A model generated the notes under the pieces. It saw only the letters and a list, made by a program, of their open reading frames with translations, was not told the DNA's origin and searched no databases. From Rickettsia bellii RML369-C (GTDB taxonomy: Bacteria > Pseudomonadota > Alphaproteobacteria > Rickettsiales > Rickettsiaceae), in the NCBI RefSeq assembly GCF_000012385.1, contig NC_007940.1:1178001-1242000 (forward strand): 64,000 bases of DNA, read 5' to 3'. Position 1 is the stretch's first letter, and each line of letters opens with the position of its first letter. Shown here piece by piece: positions 10,665 through 19,340 of the stretch. The position numbers and the translations under genes were made by a program.

Positions 10665-12152
10665 TTACAAATACTTCTCTTCCAAGTACTTAATGAACAC
10701 TTCAGGATTTATATTCTCCTCACCGCTAGCACTCTTTAGCAAATCAGGCGAATTTTTTAGTGAACCGAAATTTCTGAAATTTTTATTCAAATAATTATTT
10801 AAGTTACTAAAGTCACCTTTTAAAATATCATCTTTTACGCTTTTGTTTATTTCTTTTACTTTCTTCATTACCATTGATGCAATAATTGCCCCATTTGTGT
10901 AAGCTGGAAAATAACCGAACCATCCGCTAGACCAATGAATATCTTGCAAACATCCTTCACTAAAGCTTCTAGGTTTTATTCCTAAATATTCCTGCATCTT
11001 ACTATCCCAAAAATTTGGCAATTCATCAAGATTTAATTCACCGCTAATAAGTAATTCTTCTATTTCAAAATGCAATATTACATGCATCGGGTAAGTTACC
11101 TCATCAGCGTTAACTCTGATAAAATCCGGCTCAACTTTCGTAATTGCCCTATATAAATTATCTGCCGAATATTCTTCCGACTTAAGGTTAAATTCATCAC
11201 GAAGTAATTTTGCTAAAAACTCCGTAAACTCTCTTGACCTACCTACTTGCATCTCCATAAACAAAGACTGACTTTCGTGAAAAGCCATGCCTTTAGCACG
11301 TCCGACCGGCTGCCCCTTGTACATTTCTGGTAAGTTCTGCTCATATAAAGCATGTCCAGTTTCGTGAATAATCCCCATTAAGCCGCTTATGAAATTATCT
11401 TTATCATATCTGATAGTTAAGCGTATATCATTTGGTGTTCCACCGCAAAAAGGATGAGTAGACTCATCAAGCCGCCCTTTTGTAGTGTCAAATTGCATAA
11501 TTTCCATTATACGCTTGCCGATATTTTTTTGTATTTCAGGACTTAATTCAGTACTTTTTACCAGTTCTTTTTGACTTTTCTGCTTTTCTAAAACCTTACC
11601 AATAAGCTCAGAAAGATTTTCTTTAACATATGAAAAAACTTTTTTAATCTCGCTGCTTGTTCTACTTGGATCATACATATCAATTAATGCATCGTAAGGA
11701 CTGCAATTAAATACACCTGCACGTACTTTAGCAACTTCTCTTGTATAATCTAAAACTTTCTGCAAATGAGGCTTAAATAAATTATAATCATTAGTATTTC
11801 TTGCTTTTCGCCAAACAAGTTCAGCTTTAGTAGTTGCAGCTACTATTCTTTTTTGTAATTCCTCATCGATACAATTTGCATCTAATATCTTCCGCTCAAT
11901 TTCTCTTATATTAGCATTCTGCCATTCATCAAGATTTTTTGCCTCTTCCTTTGCTCTGCTAACTAACTCTTTAAGCAACGGGGATTTTACCAGAGAATGA
12001 ACTAGCGAAGTTAAAGATACCATCTCGTTTGTCCTACTTTCCCCTGAACCTATAGGCATATTTACCGCTATATCCCAATATAATATGCTTAAGATATTTT
12101 TAAAATTTGAGATGGTTGAAAGTTCATTTTCTAGTTTTTTGTAATTGTTCAT
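10665..12152 (-). CDS. M32 metallocarboxypeptidase (Taq type)
   Basis: Zinc carboxypeptidase of family M32, removing C-terminal residues from peptides in the cytoplasm. The HEXXH zinc motif is HETGH in GIIHETGHALYEQ, followed downstream by the second-half ligand region HESQSLFMEMQVGRS. I place the start at the ATG at 12152 (495 residues) because AAGGA lies 8 bp before it; the longer open frame to 12209 runs into a dispersed palindrome and its first residues are repeat-derived. It reads in the same direction as recN, 52 bp upstream. Confidence 0.92.
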   Translation of the reverse strand: MNNYKKLENELSTISNFKNILSILYWDIAVNMPIGSGESRTNEMVSLTSLVHSLVKSPLLKELVSRAKEEAKNLDEWQNANIREIERKILDANCIDEELQKRIVAATTKAELVWRKARNTNDYNLFKPHLQKVLDYTREVAKVRAGVFNCSPYDALIDMYDPSRTSSEIKKVFSYVKENLSELIGKVLEKQKSQKELVKSTELSPEIQKNIGKRIMEIMQFDTTKGRLDESTHPFCGGTPNDIRLTIRYDKDNFISGLMGIIHETGHALYEQNLPEMYKGQPVGRAKGMAFHESQSLFMEMQVGRSREFTEFLAKLLRDEFNLKSEEYSADNLYRAITKVEPDFIRVNADEVTYPMHVILHFEIEELLISGELNLDELPNFWDSKMQEYLGIKPRSFSEGCLQDIHWSSGWFGYFPAYTNGAIIASMVMKKVKEINKSVKDDILKGDFSNLNNYLNKNFRNFGSLKNSPDLLKSASGEENINPEVFIKYLEEKYL

Positions 12153-12204
12153 ATATTCCTTATTGTTTGTCATTGCAAGGAGCTTTATTATATGATTTCT
12201 CTTT

Positions 12205-12233
12205 GTCATCCCGTGGTCAAGCCACGGGATGAC
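12205..12233. repeat. Short class A palindrome at the recN 3' end
   Basis: 29-bp perfect hairpin GTCATCCCGTGG, 5-bp loop, CCACGGGATGAC. It overlaps the last codons and the stop of recN on the minus strand. It could also serve as a transcription stop for recN, but no T-tract follows it. Confidence 0.85.
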
Positions 12234-13869
12234 AAAGTAGTTCCTTAGCCGCCTTTAAGCTTGCTTCAGTAATTGCTTTACCTGAAATCATGCGGGCAAG
12301 TTCTTGCTGTCTTTCGGCTAAATTTAAAGCTTTTACTGTTACTTTTGTTTCTTTTTCTAACTGCGTTTTCTCAATTTTTATATGCAAATCTGCTTTTCCC
12401 GCTACTTGAGGCTGGTGCGTTATAACTATTACTTGCGTAGCTGAGCTAAGCTTTTTGAGCCTTTCACCAACTTTATCTGCAACCTCACCGCCAATTCCCA
12501 CATCTATTTCATCAAATATAATAGCAGGTTTAACCATTTTATTAAATAAGGAAGTTTTTAAAGCAAGCATAAATCTTGATAATTCACCGCCCGAAGCGAT
12601 TTTATTAATTGCCTCTGGAGACATCCCCGGGTTGGTGGAAGCTTTAAAAACTATATCATCTATGCCATATGCTGCCGCTTCTTTTCTTTCTGCTATATTA
12701 ACATGAAAAGTAGCTTTTTCCATTTTTAATTGCTTTAATTCATGGTGCAGCACTTCTTCTAAACGCTTTGCTGCGGCAAGACGTTTGCCCGATAAATCCT
12801 TACCAAGTTTATAATATTCTGTACTTAATTTTGCTTCTTGCACTTGCAATTCTGCTTGATTTGCTATTTTCCCTTTCAAGCTATTTAGCCGATTTAAAGA
12901 TTCCTCTAAAAATGTCTTAAGTGCGTCAGCAGAAACATTATATTTGCGACTAATTGCTTTTATTGCAAATAATCTTTCTTCTATTTCTTCAAGGTTATAA
13001 TCTAACTTGTTAAAATTTTCTAGAAGATTCGATAAATTTTGTCTCGCCTCTTCTAAATTATTATAAGCTTCTTCAAGATTTGTAGAAATATTTGCGAATT
13101 CTTCATTTTGGCTTTGCTTTGCTAATAGCTTTTCTGCTTTACTAATTGAGCTATTTATTTCAGGATTATTAACTTGCTCGAAAATATCTTTGATTAGCTG
13201 CAAATCTTTATCTTTATTTTGCAAATCTTTTCGTATATTTGTTAGCTGCTCTTCTTCGCCTGTTTGAACATTAAGCTTAATCAGCTCTTCGGTTACGAAG
13301 TTCAAATAATCAATTTCTTGTTCTATGGAATTTTGTTTAAGTGCTATTTCAGCAATTTCATTACGGATATTCTGCCACGCTTGATAACACTTGGCAAGCT
13401 GCATACGAAGTTCTAAAAGATCCCCAAAACTATCTAAAATATCACGCTGCGTATTGATTTCTAAAAGGGAAATATTATTGTTTTGTCCGTGAAGTTCAAA
13501 TAAATAAGTAGCTAATTGTTGCATAATAGCTTTGTTAACTACTTGATTATTGATAAAGAAATTTTTGCGTCCTTCTGCTTTTTGGACACATTTTATAAGT
13601 AGCGATTCCTCTAATTCAATGAAATTTTGAGTTAGGAAATTTTTTATTTCATCATTTAATGAAAAGACTATATTAACGGCTGCATAATCTTTCCCATGCT
13701 TTATTATGCCGGCACTTGAAGTTTTATAGCCCAAACAAAATAAAATAGCATCAAGTAAAATAGACTTACCGGCACCGGTTTCGCCGGTAATAACGCATAA
13801 ACCATTAGTAAATTCGATTTCTAACTCGTCTATCAGGATAAAGTTTTTAACTGAAAGACTATGAAACAT
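12217..13869 (-). CDS. recN: DNA repair protein RecN
   Basis: SMC-like ATPase of double-strand break repair that acts with RecA. 550 residues with Walker A GETGAGKS near 30-37 and a long charged coiled-coil-rich middle (about 150-370). The ABC signature IASGGELSRFMLA and Walker B AIIFDEIDVGIGG are in the C-terminal lobe. The last residues CHPVA and the TGA stop are encoded by the class A palindrome at 12205-12233, so the native C-terminus has been replaced or slightly trimmed. Confidence 0.96.
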   Translation of the reverse strand: MFHSLSVKNFILIDELEIEFTNGLCVITGETGAGKSILLDAILFCLGYKTSSAGIIKHGKDYAAVNIVFSLNDEIKNFLTQNFIELEESLLIKCVQKAEGRKNFFINNQVVNKAIMQQLATYLFELHGQNNNISLLEINTQRDILDSFGDLLELRMQLAKCYQAWQNIRNEIAEIALKQNSIEQEIDYLNFVTEELIKLNVQTGEEEQLTNIRKDLQNKDKDLQLIKDIFEQVNNPEINSSISKAEKLLAKQSQNEEFANISTNLEEAYNNLEEARQNLSNLLENFNKLDYNLEEIEERLFAIKAISRKYNVSADALKTFLEESLNRLNSLKGKIANQAELQVQEAKLSTEYYKLGKDLSGKRLAAAKRLEEVLHHELKQLKMEKATFHVNIAERKEAAAYGIDDIVFKASTNPGMSPEAINKIASGGELSRFMLALKTSLFNKMVKPAIIFDEIDVGIGGEVADKVGERLKKLSSATQVIVITHQPQVAGKADLHIKIEKTQLEKETKVTVKALNLAERQQELARMISGKAITEASLKAAKELLCHPVA

Positions 13870-13870
13870 A

Positions 13871-13996
13871 GTCTACTCGATGAATTTCAAAAATTGGCAT
13901 CGTCGTCCTACAAGTACTGCGGTACTCACGTATTAATATACGCTCCGTTCCTCGTCTTGTGGATTCCTTGCTCTTTTTGAAATTGATCTTCGTATA
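13871..13996. repeat. Dispersed repeat, class C
   Basis: About 126 bp with imperfect inverted ends: ACTCGATGAATTTCAAAAATTGG on the left, and CTCTTTTTGAAATTGATCTTCG on the right. The interior holds GTACTCACGTATTAATATACGCTCCGTTCCTCG. Related copies lie at 27794, 32291, 37727, 44785, 51332 and, more diverged, 57061. It fills the gap between recN and bamD. Confidence 0.85.
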
Positions 13997-14004
13997 CATA
14001 CTAT

Positions 14005-14766
14005 TTATTTACCAATATTGTATCCTTTAATTAATTTATAAGCATAGCTATACCATTTACTATCTGGATAGTTATGACCAAGAACCGAAGCATATTTCAT
14101 TGCCTCATCCGATAATCCAAGCATCATATAGCTTTCAGTTAAACGATAAAGTGCTTCTACACAATGAGAGGTAGTTTGATAATTTTCGACTACTTCTTCA
14201 AATCGATTAATTGCTGCCATTGGATTCTTCTTCTTTAAATAGAATCTACCAATTGTTAACTCTTTACCAGCTAAATGATCATTTACTAAATCAATTTTTA
14301 AAGATGAATCAATAGCATATTTAGTATTTGGGAATTTTGTAATTAGATCTTCAAAACTATCTTTAGCCAAGAAAGTTCTAGATTGATCATGATTCACATC
14401 AGAAATTAGCATATAATATGAAAGAGCTTTAAGGTAATATGCATAAGCAATATCAACATTTGCAGGATGTAAATTAATGAAAATATCAAGTACATCAACT
14501 GCCTCTTCGTATTGAGCAGCAAGGAATAATGAGTATGCCTGCATCAACTCTGCTTGCGGCGTAAATTCATTACCCGGATGCTGATAAAATATTTTTTCAA
14601 ATTCTTCAGCAGCATTTTTATACTTCTTTTTCTCAAGCAGAGTAACACCCTCATTATAAAGAGTAGAAATAGGAGTAACTAAATCATCGTTACTTTTTTT
14701 GCTTTTACATCCGTTTAGAATTAGCCCTAAGCATAAAAGGGCACTTAATATTTTTGCTAATTTCAT
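14005..14766 (-). CDS. bamD: BamD outer-membrane assembly lipoprotein
   Basis: Lipoprotein of the BAM complex that helps BamA insert beta-barrel proteins. A signal peptide ends in the lipobox LNGC near residue 20, after which the protein is 253 residues of tetratricopeptide-like helices (YNEGVTLLEKKKYKNAAEEF at the first repeat). BamA is encoded about 14 kb away at 28.8 kb rather than alongside. Length and repeat pattern match BamD/YfiO. Confidence 0.92.
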   Translation of the reverse strand: MKLAKILSALLCLGLILNGCKSKKSNDDLVTPISTLYNEGVTLLEKKKYKNAAEEFEKIFYQHPGNEFTPQAELMQAYSLFLAAQYEEAVDVLDIFINLHPANVDIAYAYYLKALSYYMLISDVNHDQSRTFLAKDSFEDLITKFPNTKYAIDSSLKIDLVNDHLAGKELTIGRFYLKKKNPMAAINRFEEVVENYQTTSHCVEALYRLTESYMMLGLSDEAMKYASVLGHNYPDSKWYSYAYKLIKGYNIGK

Positions 14767-14954
14767 AAGAACTTAAAATTCAGTTAATACCTAAATATAC
14801 ATATAGGTTTAAAGGATTTCAAGAATTCAATTTCTAAAATTTTGTAAACTTATATATTTTTGCTAGGTTTTGTGTGTTTTTGATAAGGGTTTTTATTATT
14901 TTAATAGAAACTAGAATTTATAATGTTTGAGCTTTTAAATCTTAAAAAAAGAAA

Positions 14955-14992
14955 AAGTACCCATAAGAGCAAATCTTATGAGTACTTTATCT
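14955..14992 (-). terminator. Rho-independent terminator after virB2
   Basis: Read on the minus strand, AGTACTCATAAGA and TCTTATGGGTACT form a stem of about 13 bp with a single wobble around a short loop, followed by a run of Ts (the A-rich tract at 14943-14956 on the plus strand). It lies just beyond the virB2 stop and fits an intrinsic terminator. Confidence 0.8.
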
Positions 14993-15013
14993 TTAGAACT
15001 TAAATGTTAACAA

Positions 15014-15382
15014 TTACGAAGTAACGCTGGTGGTACCACAATTAGCATTACCAGTACTATCTGATACCATAGATACTATGTCTGGAGCTTTAAATAATAT
15101 TATAATTGCCGCAACTATAACTAAAGCTACTTCCCATTGTAGTTTTCCTCTAAGTGTTTGAATACCTAGCACGATTATACCAACAACGGCAATACCTCTT
15201 GCTGTATTACCTCTAAATACTAAAATTACATTACATAATGCCGCACCTACTGGATCACCAACGCTAGCTGCAGCTAAACTATCCATGGACATTGTTATAA
15301 TAGCTAAACCAAGTACCATAAATAATAGACGTAGCGACATGTTGTAATCAATTAATTCTTCATTTAATTTACGCAAATTCAT
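15014..15382 (-). CDS. virB2: VirB2/TrbC-type type IV secretion pilin
   Basis: 122-residue small membrane protein of the TrbC/VirB2 family, the major pilin of P-type type IV secretion systems. An N-terminal hydrophobic signal ends near SLAAAS (residue 40), then a first membrane helix, a short basic hairpin with RGKLQWE, and a second helix VALVIVAAIIILF. Start is supported by GAGGT 6 bp upstream. It has its own terminator and no other vir gene is nearby; in Rickettsiales the vir genes are usually scattered. Confidence 0.82.
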   Translation of the reverse strand: MNLRKLNEELIDYNMSLRLLFMVLGLAIITMSMDSLAAASVGDPVGAALCNVILVFRGNTARGIAVVGIIVLGIQTLRGKLQWEVALVIVAAIIILFKAPDIVSMVSDSTGNANCGTTSVTS

Positions 15383-15547
15383 ATTTTTTACCTCAATTAT
15401 GATTAGTTATTTAAAGATTAATGTATATTCTATTTACATATAAATCAACCTATAAATATATGTAATTTAAATTAATATACCAAAATATTGCAAAAATACT
15501 TGTTTTAAGTAACATTATAATCACATATTATGGTCTATAGTCTATGA

Positions 15548-16381
15548 CTAACTACCAAATATATATACAAAAGTAAATAAAAATAACCATACTACATCAA
15601 CAAAATGCCAGTACCATGCTGCAAATTCAAATCCTAAATGCCCATTATTTTTAATAGCAAAGTCACCTCTTCTCGCCCTGAAACAGCATACTATTAAAAA
15701 TATAGTACCTATAATTACATGTGCACCATGAAAGCCAGTTGCTAAATAAAAATTAGACGGATATATACCATCAGTAAATTTAAAAGCCGCATGGTAATAT
15801 TCATATGCTTGCATACAAGTGAAGAATATTCCAAGAATTATAGTAAGACCAAGAGCCGTTACACAATCTTTTTGATTACGTTCTTCTAAGGCATAATGAG
15901 CCCAAGTAACAGTAGTACCAGATAAAAGTAATATTAAAGTATTAATAAAAGGAATATCAAATGGATCAAAAACTTTAATGTTAGGTGGCGGCCATACGCC
16001 TTGTTTTATTACCCATACACCATCTAAAAGACCAACAGGCGATAAACTTGATTTAAAGAAAGATGCAAAAAATACTCCAAAAAACATTATTTCGGTTAAA
16101 ATAAATAAAGCCATCCCAATTCTTAGACCATGTCTAACAGGCTCGGTATGACTATGATCTATTATTCCCTCTTTTATTACATCTCTCCACCAAGAATATA
16201 AGCAATAAGCCACTGAAATAACTCCAAAAGCTAATATGTAATGGTTAAATTTATAGCTATGCATAAATGAAACGCCACCCGCAACTAAAATAAGCAAAGC
16301 GAATGAAGTTAAAATAGGCCAAGGGCTTGGATCAACTATATGAAATAAATGTGACTTAGTAGTAGGATGAGAATTATTCAT
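15548..16381 (-). CDS. coxC: Cytochrome c oxidase subunit III
   Basis: Integral membrane subunit III of aa3-type cytochrome c oxidase. 277 residues with seven membrane helices. The SHTEPVRHGLRIGMALFI segment, ATGFHGAHVIIGT, and the C-terminal WYWHFVDVVWLFLF with conserved His and Trp are textbook COX3. It stands alone here; subunits I and II are not in the window. The 445-bp gap upstream holds a candidate small RNA. Confidence 0.97.
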   Translation of the reverse strand: MNNSHPTTKSHLFHIVDPSPWPILTSFALLILVAGGVSFMHSYKFNHYILAFGVISVAYCLYSWWRDVIKEGIIDHSHTEPVRHGLRIGMALFILTEIMFFGVFFASFFKSSLSPVGLLDGVWVIKQGVWPPPNIKVFDPFDIPFINTLILLLSGTTVTWAHYALEERNQKDCVTALGLTIILGIFFTCMQAYEYYHAAFKFTDGIYPSNFYLATGFHGAHVIIGTIFLIVCCFRARRGDFAIKNNGHLGFEFAAWYWHFVDVVWLFLFTFVYIFGS

Positions 16382-16532
16382 ATTTTATTTTTTTATTTCT
16401 GATTACATACGTAAATATAAATTATTATTTATTTAAAAGCAAATTTTACCACAAAATATCAGCCAAAAAATATAAAAATAGTGCTTATTAACTGAAAATT
16501 ACATTTTTTATCAATATAACAACTAAAGCCTC

Positions 16533-16560
16533 TTGACTATTTATATTATTCAACTAATAT
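16533..16560 (+). promoter_or_regulatory. Candidate sigma-70 promoter for the small RNA
   Basis: TTGACT at 16533-16538, a 16-bp spacer, and TAATAT at 16555-16560. It lies about 20 bp ahead of the long inverted repeat starting at 16579 and is properly oriented to drive it. Confidence 0.45.
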
Positions 16561-16566
16561 ATGAAA

Positions 16567-16733
16567 TGCTAATGATGTTTAAGCTCCATTGTTGCAAGAC
16601 CAATCTGTCAAAAACTTATAAGTCAAGTTTATGCCAGGGGTCTGTTATTATAAGTGAGTAAAATCATGAAGTATAATGGAGGTTGTTATATTGTAACAAC
16701 GGAGCTTAACCCCTGGCACCCTATTTTTTCTTA
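16567..16733 (+). ncRNA. Candidate structured small RNA
   Basis: Intergenic block with two strong but interleaved helices. Helix 1 pairs 16579-16597 with 16691-16709: 17 Watson-Crick pairs, one G-T and one mismatch. Helix 2 pairs 16632-16641 with 16709-16718 perfectly over 10 bp. A smaller hairpin AAACTT/AAGTTT sits at 16612-16630. A promoter-like TTGACT/TAATAT precedes it and a T-rich tract (16723-16733) follows, giving a transcript of about 165 nt. Its size and long closing stem recall 6S RNA, but I cannot confirm the family. No open frame of note. Confidence 0.45.
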
Positions 16734-16826
16734 ATTCCTAATACATGAAGACTATTAAACTTCAGAATCTAACCTAAACATAGAAAATATATATTTAGAA
16801 CTTCTTGGATATGACGGCAGTGAGGA

Positions 16827-17366
16827 TTAAATCTTTTTGCTTAGTTTAATAGCAATTCTACAAATCGCTTTTACTACGCTACTTGTTGCTTTTGCAAATA
16901 TTGCTTGCTCGCTATCATTTATTATAGCTGTGTCTTTATGTTCAATCTCATCTAACCGAAATTTTACAATATTATCTAATAATTCTGGTTCAATGCCTTT
17001 ATTTTCCAAATAATTTATTTGCTGTGCATAATGCTTCTCTATTACTTCTTCTACACTCTCCGTAACTAACATTGCTGTTTTTGTACCAATTTTAGAAGAT
17101 ACAGCCCCAAGTAAAAATCCATAATGATGCCAAAAAGATAATAAGGCAGTAGGTCTTACTTTCTTTTCTAATAATTTTTTCTCAAAATAATCTAGATGCA
17201 CTTCTTCCTGCTCTAGCATCTCTTTAATTAATACATAGTCATTTTGAGATTTAGTATATTTTAACTGTCCTTGATAAATCCTTCTTGCTCCATACTCACC
17301 AGCATGGTTAACTCTAATTATCTCTTGAATTTGTTTATCAGGATCAGAAAAATCAGGTCTTGGCAT
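16827..17366 (-). CDS. coq7: Demethoxyubiquinone hydroxylase Coq7
   Basis: Di-iron monooxygenase that adds the C6 hydroxyl in ubiquinone synthesis, membrane-associated. The ferritin-like ligand motifs are visible: VNHAGEYGA, QEEVHLDYFEK (ExxH), ESVEEVIEKHY and RLDEIEHKD. The start is the ATG at 17366 (179 residues), preceded by AAAGGA; the ATG at 17390 lies upstream of that site and inside the holA end. This matches the short alphaproteobacterial/mitochondrial form. Confidence 0.93.
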   Translation of the reverse strand: MPRPDFSDPDKQIQEIIRVNHAGEYGARRIYQGQLKYTKSQNDYVLIKEMLEQEEVHLDYFEKKLLEKKVRPTALLSFWHHYGFLLGAVSSKIGTKTAMLVTESVEEVIEKHYAQQINYLENKGIEPELLDNIVKFRLDEIEHKDTAIINDSEQAIFAKATSSVVKAICRIAIKLSKKI

Positions 17367-17385
17367 AATGATATATTCCTTTAAT

Positions 17386-17413
17386 GTCATTCGTAGCTAA
17401 AAGCAGGGATGAC
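17386..17413. repeat. Class A repeat fragment at the holA 3' end
   Basis: GTCATTCGTAGCTAAAAGCAGGGATGAC, an imperfect palindrome matching the AGCTAGGGATGAC arm of the copy at 10496-10612. On the minus strand it encodes the last residues of HolA and its stop. Confidence 0.7.
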
Positions 17414-18379
17414 ATCAACGATTTTTTGTAAAAGATCAAACCCGGCAGGATTTAATTTATAATCCACTTCCGCTTGTTGCAATATTCTTAAAGTCTTCAA
17501 GCACTCAGCTAGATTAAGGCTATTTGCTATTTTGGTAAAATCATTAATATACTGATAAAAAATAGGCGGTGATAGCGATTTTATTGCAGAATCAACACGC
17601 TCCCCATTTTTTACTTTCGCCAACACTATATATAAATTTAGATAATGCCTTATTAAGGCTCTAATCATCAGCACTTCATTTATATTTTGCTTTTTTAATA
17701 TATCTAGTTCTTTTAAAAAACTGACATAATTTTTTTGTGAAAAGTACATTGCTAAATCGCTACCATTAGCTATGATCTCACTACTTAGCACCTCTTTAAT
17801 GTCATTTAAGGTAACTTCTTGTTTATCATGCACAAAATATATCAACTTATTTATCTCGTTGGAAACTAACTCATGATCCCCTTTTAAATGATTTTTTAAA
17901 TAAATGAGTGCTTCCCTATCTATAATTTTATTACATTTAGCTAATTTTTCTAAAACTATCTTCTCAATCTTTGCTTCATCATCATGATAACAAGCAAGCG
18001 AAGCTAGTGATTCTTCAGTTTCAAAAAATTTTCTAAAGCTGCTGCTTGAGGTAATATCTTCACCAATAAATACAGGAAAATTAATATAATTATCATTTAG
18101 AATTACTTTTAAATTCTTATCGATCGAATTTCCTACGCCTTTAATTCTAATTAATTCTTTTTGATTAAAGAAGTTAGGCGAATTAAGTAATATCTCTAAA
18201 GAAGAAATATTAAGGTCACTATATTCTATAGAAGTTTGCAGCATGTTAAACTTTTTCACTAAGTGACGGCAAATTTTATCTATATAACCTTTATCAGGAC
18301 CATATAATAATAGAGCCTTAACCTTACCATTGGCTATTAATTCAAATAAACGATTAATTTGCGAAAAATAGAATTTCAT
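17387..18379 (-). CDS. holA: DNA polymerase III delta subunit
   Basis: Clamp-loader delta subunit that opens the beta clamp. 330 residues with the N-terminal LLYGPDKGYI degenerate P-loop region and the beta-interacting NSPNFFNQKELIRI strand, then the three-domain layout of HolA. The end reads DVIPAFSYE plus TGA and is supplied by a class A repeat fragment. The start overlaps the lptE stop by 4 bp, the usual lptE-holA pairing. Confidence 0.9.
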   Translation of the reverse strand: MKFYFSQINRLFELIANGKVKALLLYGPDKGYIDKICRHLVKKFNMLQTSIEYSDLNISSLEILLNSPNFFNQKELIRIKGVGNSIDKNLKVILNDNYINFPVFIGEDITSSSSFRKFFETEESLASLACYHDDEAKIEKIVLEKLAKCNKIIDREALIYLKNHLKGDHELVSNEINKLIYFVHDKQEVTLNDIKEVLSSEIIANGSDLAMYFSQKNYVSFLKELDILKKQNINEVLMIRALIRHYLNLYIVLAKVKNGERVDSAIKSLSPPIFYQYINDFTKIANSLNLAECLKTLRILQQAEVDYKLNPAGFDLLQKIVDVIPAFSYE

Positions 18380-18867
18380 AAATTATTATTTCGAGTAAAG
18401 TATAAAATTATTCTGCTGCGAATTTCCTCAGCTGCCGCATAGGCAAGGTCTATTCCTGTTTCATCTCGTTCAACACTTGAAGCATAGGGGGTAAAAATAG
18501 AATTATATGATGTTGATTGATAAAATTTTTCTTTGATTAATACTTTTTGGCTTTCTATATCAACTAATTGGTATTTGACTGACTGATTGATATACTCCCT
18601 TAAAACATTCGAGTTTTTTTCTATGGTAGCAGGCGTAGTAGCCCCTGCTAATTCTGCTTTAAGAATATATTTTGCTTTTGTTTTTTGTGGCAAGATACTT
18701 GTTAATCGGTGATAAAATTCAGACCCTTCTATTGTTTTAATAGGCTCTACCTCAATAGATTCTAAATTTTTAACTACCTCACTATTACTATATTCTGTAT
18801 TATAAACAGGTTTTAAATTACAACCATTTACAAATAAGAGTAAGAAAACAATAAATAAATAACGCAT
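18376..18867 (-). CDS. lptE: LPS-assembly lipoprotein LptE
   Basis: Outer-membrane lipoprotein plugging the LptD barrel for lipopolysaccharide insertion. Signal peptide with lipobox VNGC near residue 16, then the short LptE domain (163 residues in total) with YNTEYSN, EFYHRLTSIL, YQLVDIESQKVL and DLAYAAAEEIRSRI segments. Sequence is weakly conserved in this family; the position directly before holA strengthens the call. Confidence 0.85.
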   Translation of the reverse strand: MRYLFIVFLLLFVNGCNLKPVYNTEYSNSEVVKNLESIEVEPIKTIEGSEFYHRLTSILPQKTKAKYILKAELAGATTPATIEKNSNVLREYINQSVKYQLVDIESQKVLIKEKFYQSTSYNSIFTPYASSVERDETGIDLAYAAAEEIRSRIILYFTRNNNL

Positions 18868-18915
18868 AATTTTTTAGACTTTTTTTGATTACAAGATGCT
18901 GGTTGGATTATAAGT

Positions 18916-19115
18916 GTCATTGCGAGAAGAAACCGAAAGTTTCAATGAAGCAATCTAGTTGAACCAATGTCATCCCGTGGCTTGTCCAATAGTACAGGAC
19001 AGTTTTTGTTTTATGTCATTCTTAGCAACGGCGGGAATCCAGGAAAATAAGTTTTTAAAACTAAAAGCTCGATTTATCTCTCTTTATGCTGGATTCCCGC
19101 CTATGCGGGAATGAC
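18916..19115. repeat. Composite of class B and class A repeats
   Basis: A patchwork: GTCATTGCGAGAAG...GAAGCAATCTAG (class B end), a broken class A arm GTCATCCCGTGGCTTGTCC at 18969, then an inverted pair GTCATTC...GGGAATCCAG / CTGGATTCCC...GGGAATGAC to 19115. It fills most of the 410-bp gap upstream of lptE; the block after it (to about 19145) repeats the GTTGCATGGCTCG-like tail seen near 1970. Confidence 0.75.
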
Positions 19116-19280
19116 ATATAAGGCATTTTCCGAGTTATACAACAACCTAGGTACAAGCCATGGATAACAAATAACCCCCTAACATCTTTTTATATTAATA
19201 TCAGTTTATTTTGCTTTTGTGAAAGGAAATTATGATAATTACTTTTTATTAATATTTAGTATAAGATTTATTAATTTATG

Positions 19281-19309
19281 TTGACACGCTTAAACAAGAT
19301 TTGTATATT
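19281..19309 (+). promoter_or_regulatory. Near-consensus sigma-70 promoter
   Basis: TTGACA at 19281-19286, a 17-bp spacer and TATATT at 19304-19309. It drives the small gene beginning at 19341 and overlaps the ATG at 19278, which therefore cannot be the translation start from this promoter. Confidence 0.7.
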
Positions 19310-19340
19310 GCCGATTCAAAATAATTTAGGACCATGTTAT

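Noticed and set aside
12153-12209. Longer N-terminus for the M32 peptidase
   Set aside because: These codons derive partly from a palindromic repeat and the ribosome site fits the ATG at 12152.
16567-16733. tmRNA or SRP RNA as the identity of the candidate RNA
   Set aside because: No tag reading frame, no tRNA-like T arm and no GGAAG/GCAGCC-type SRP loop are visible.
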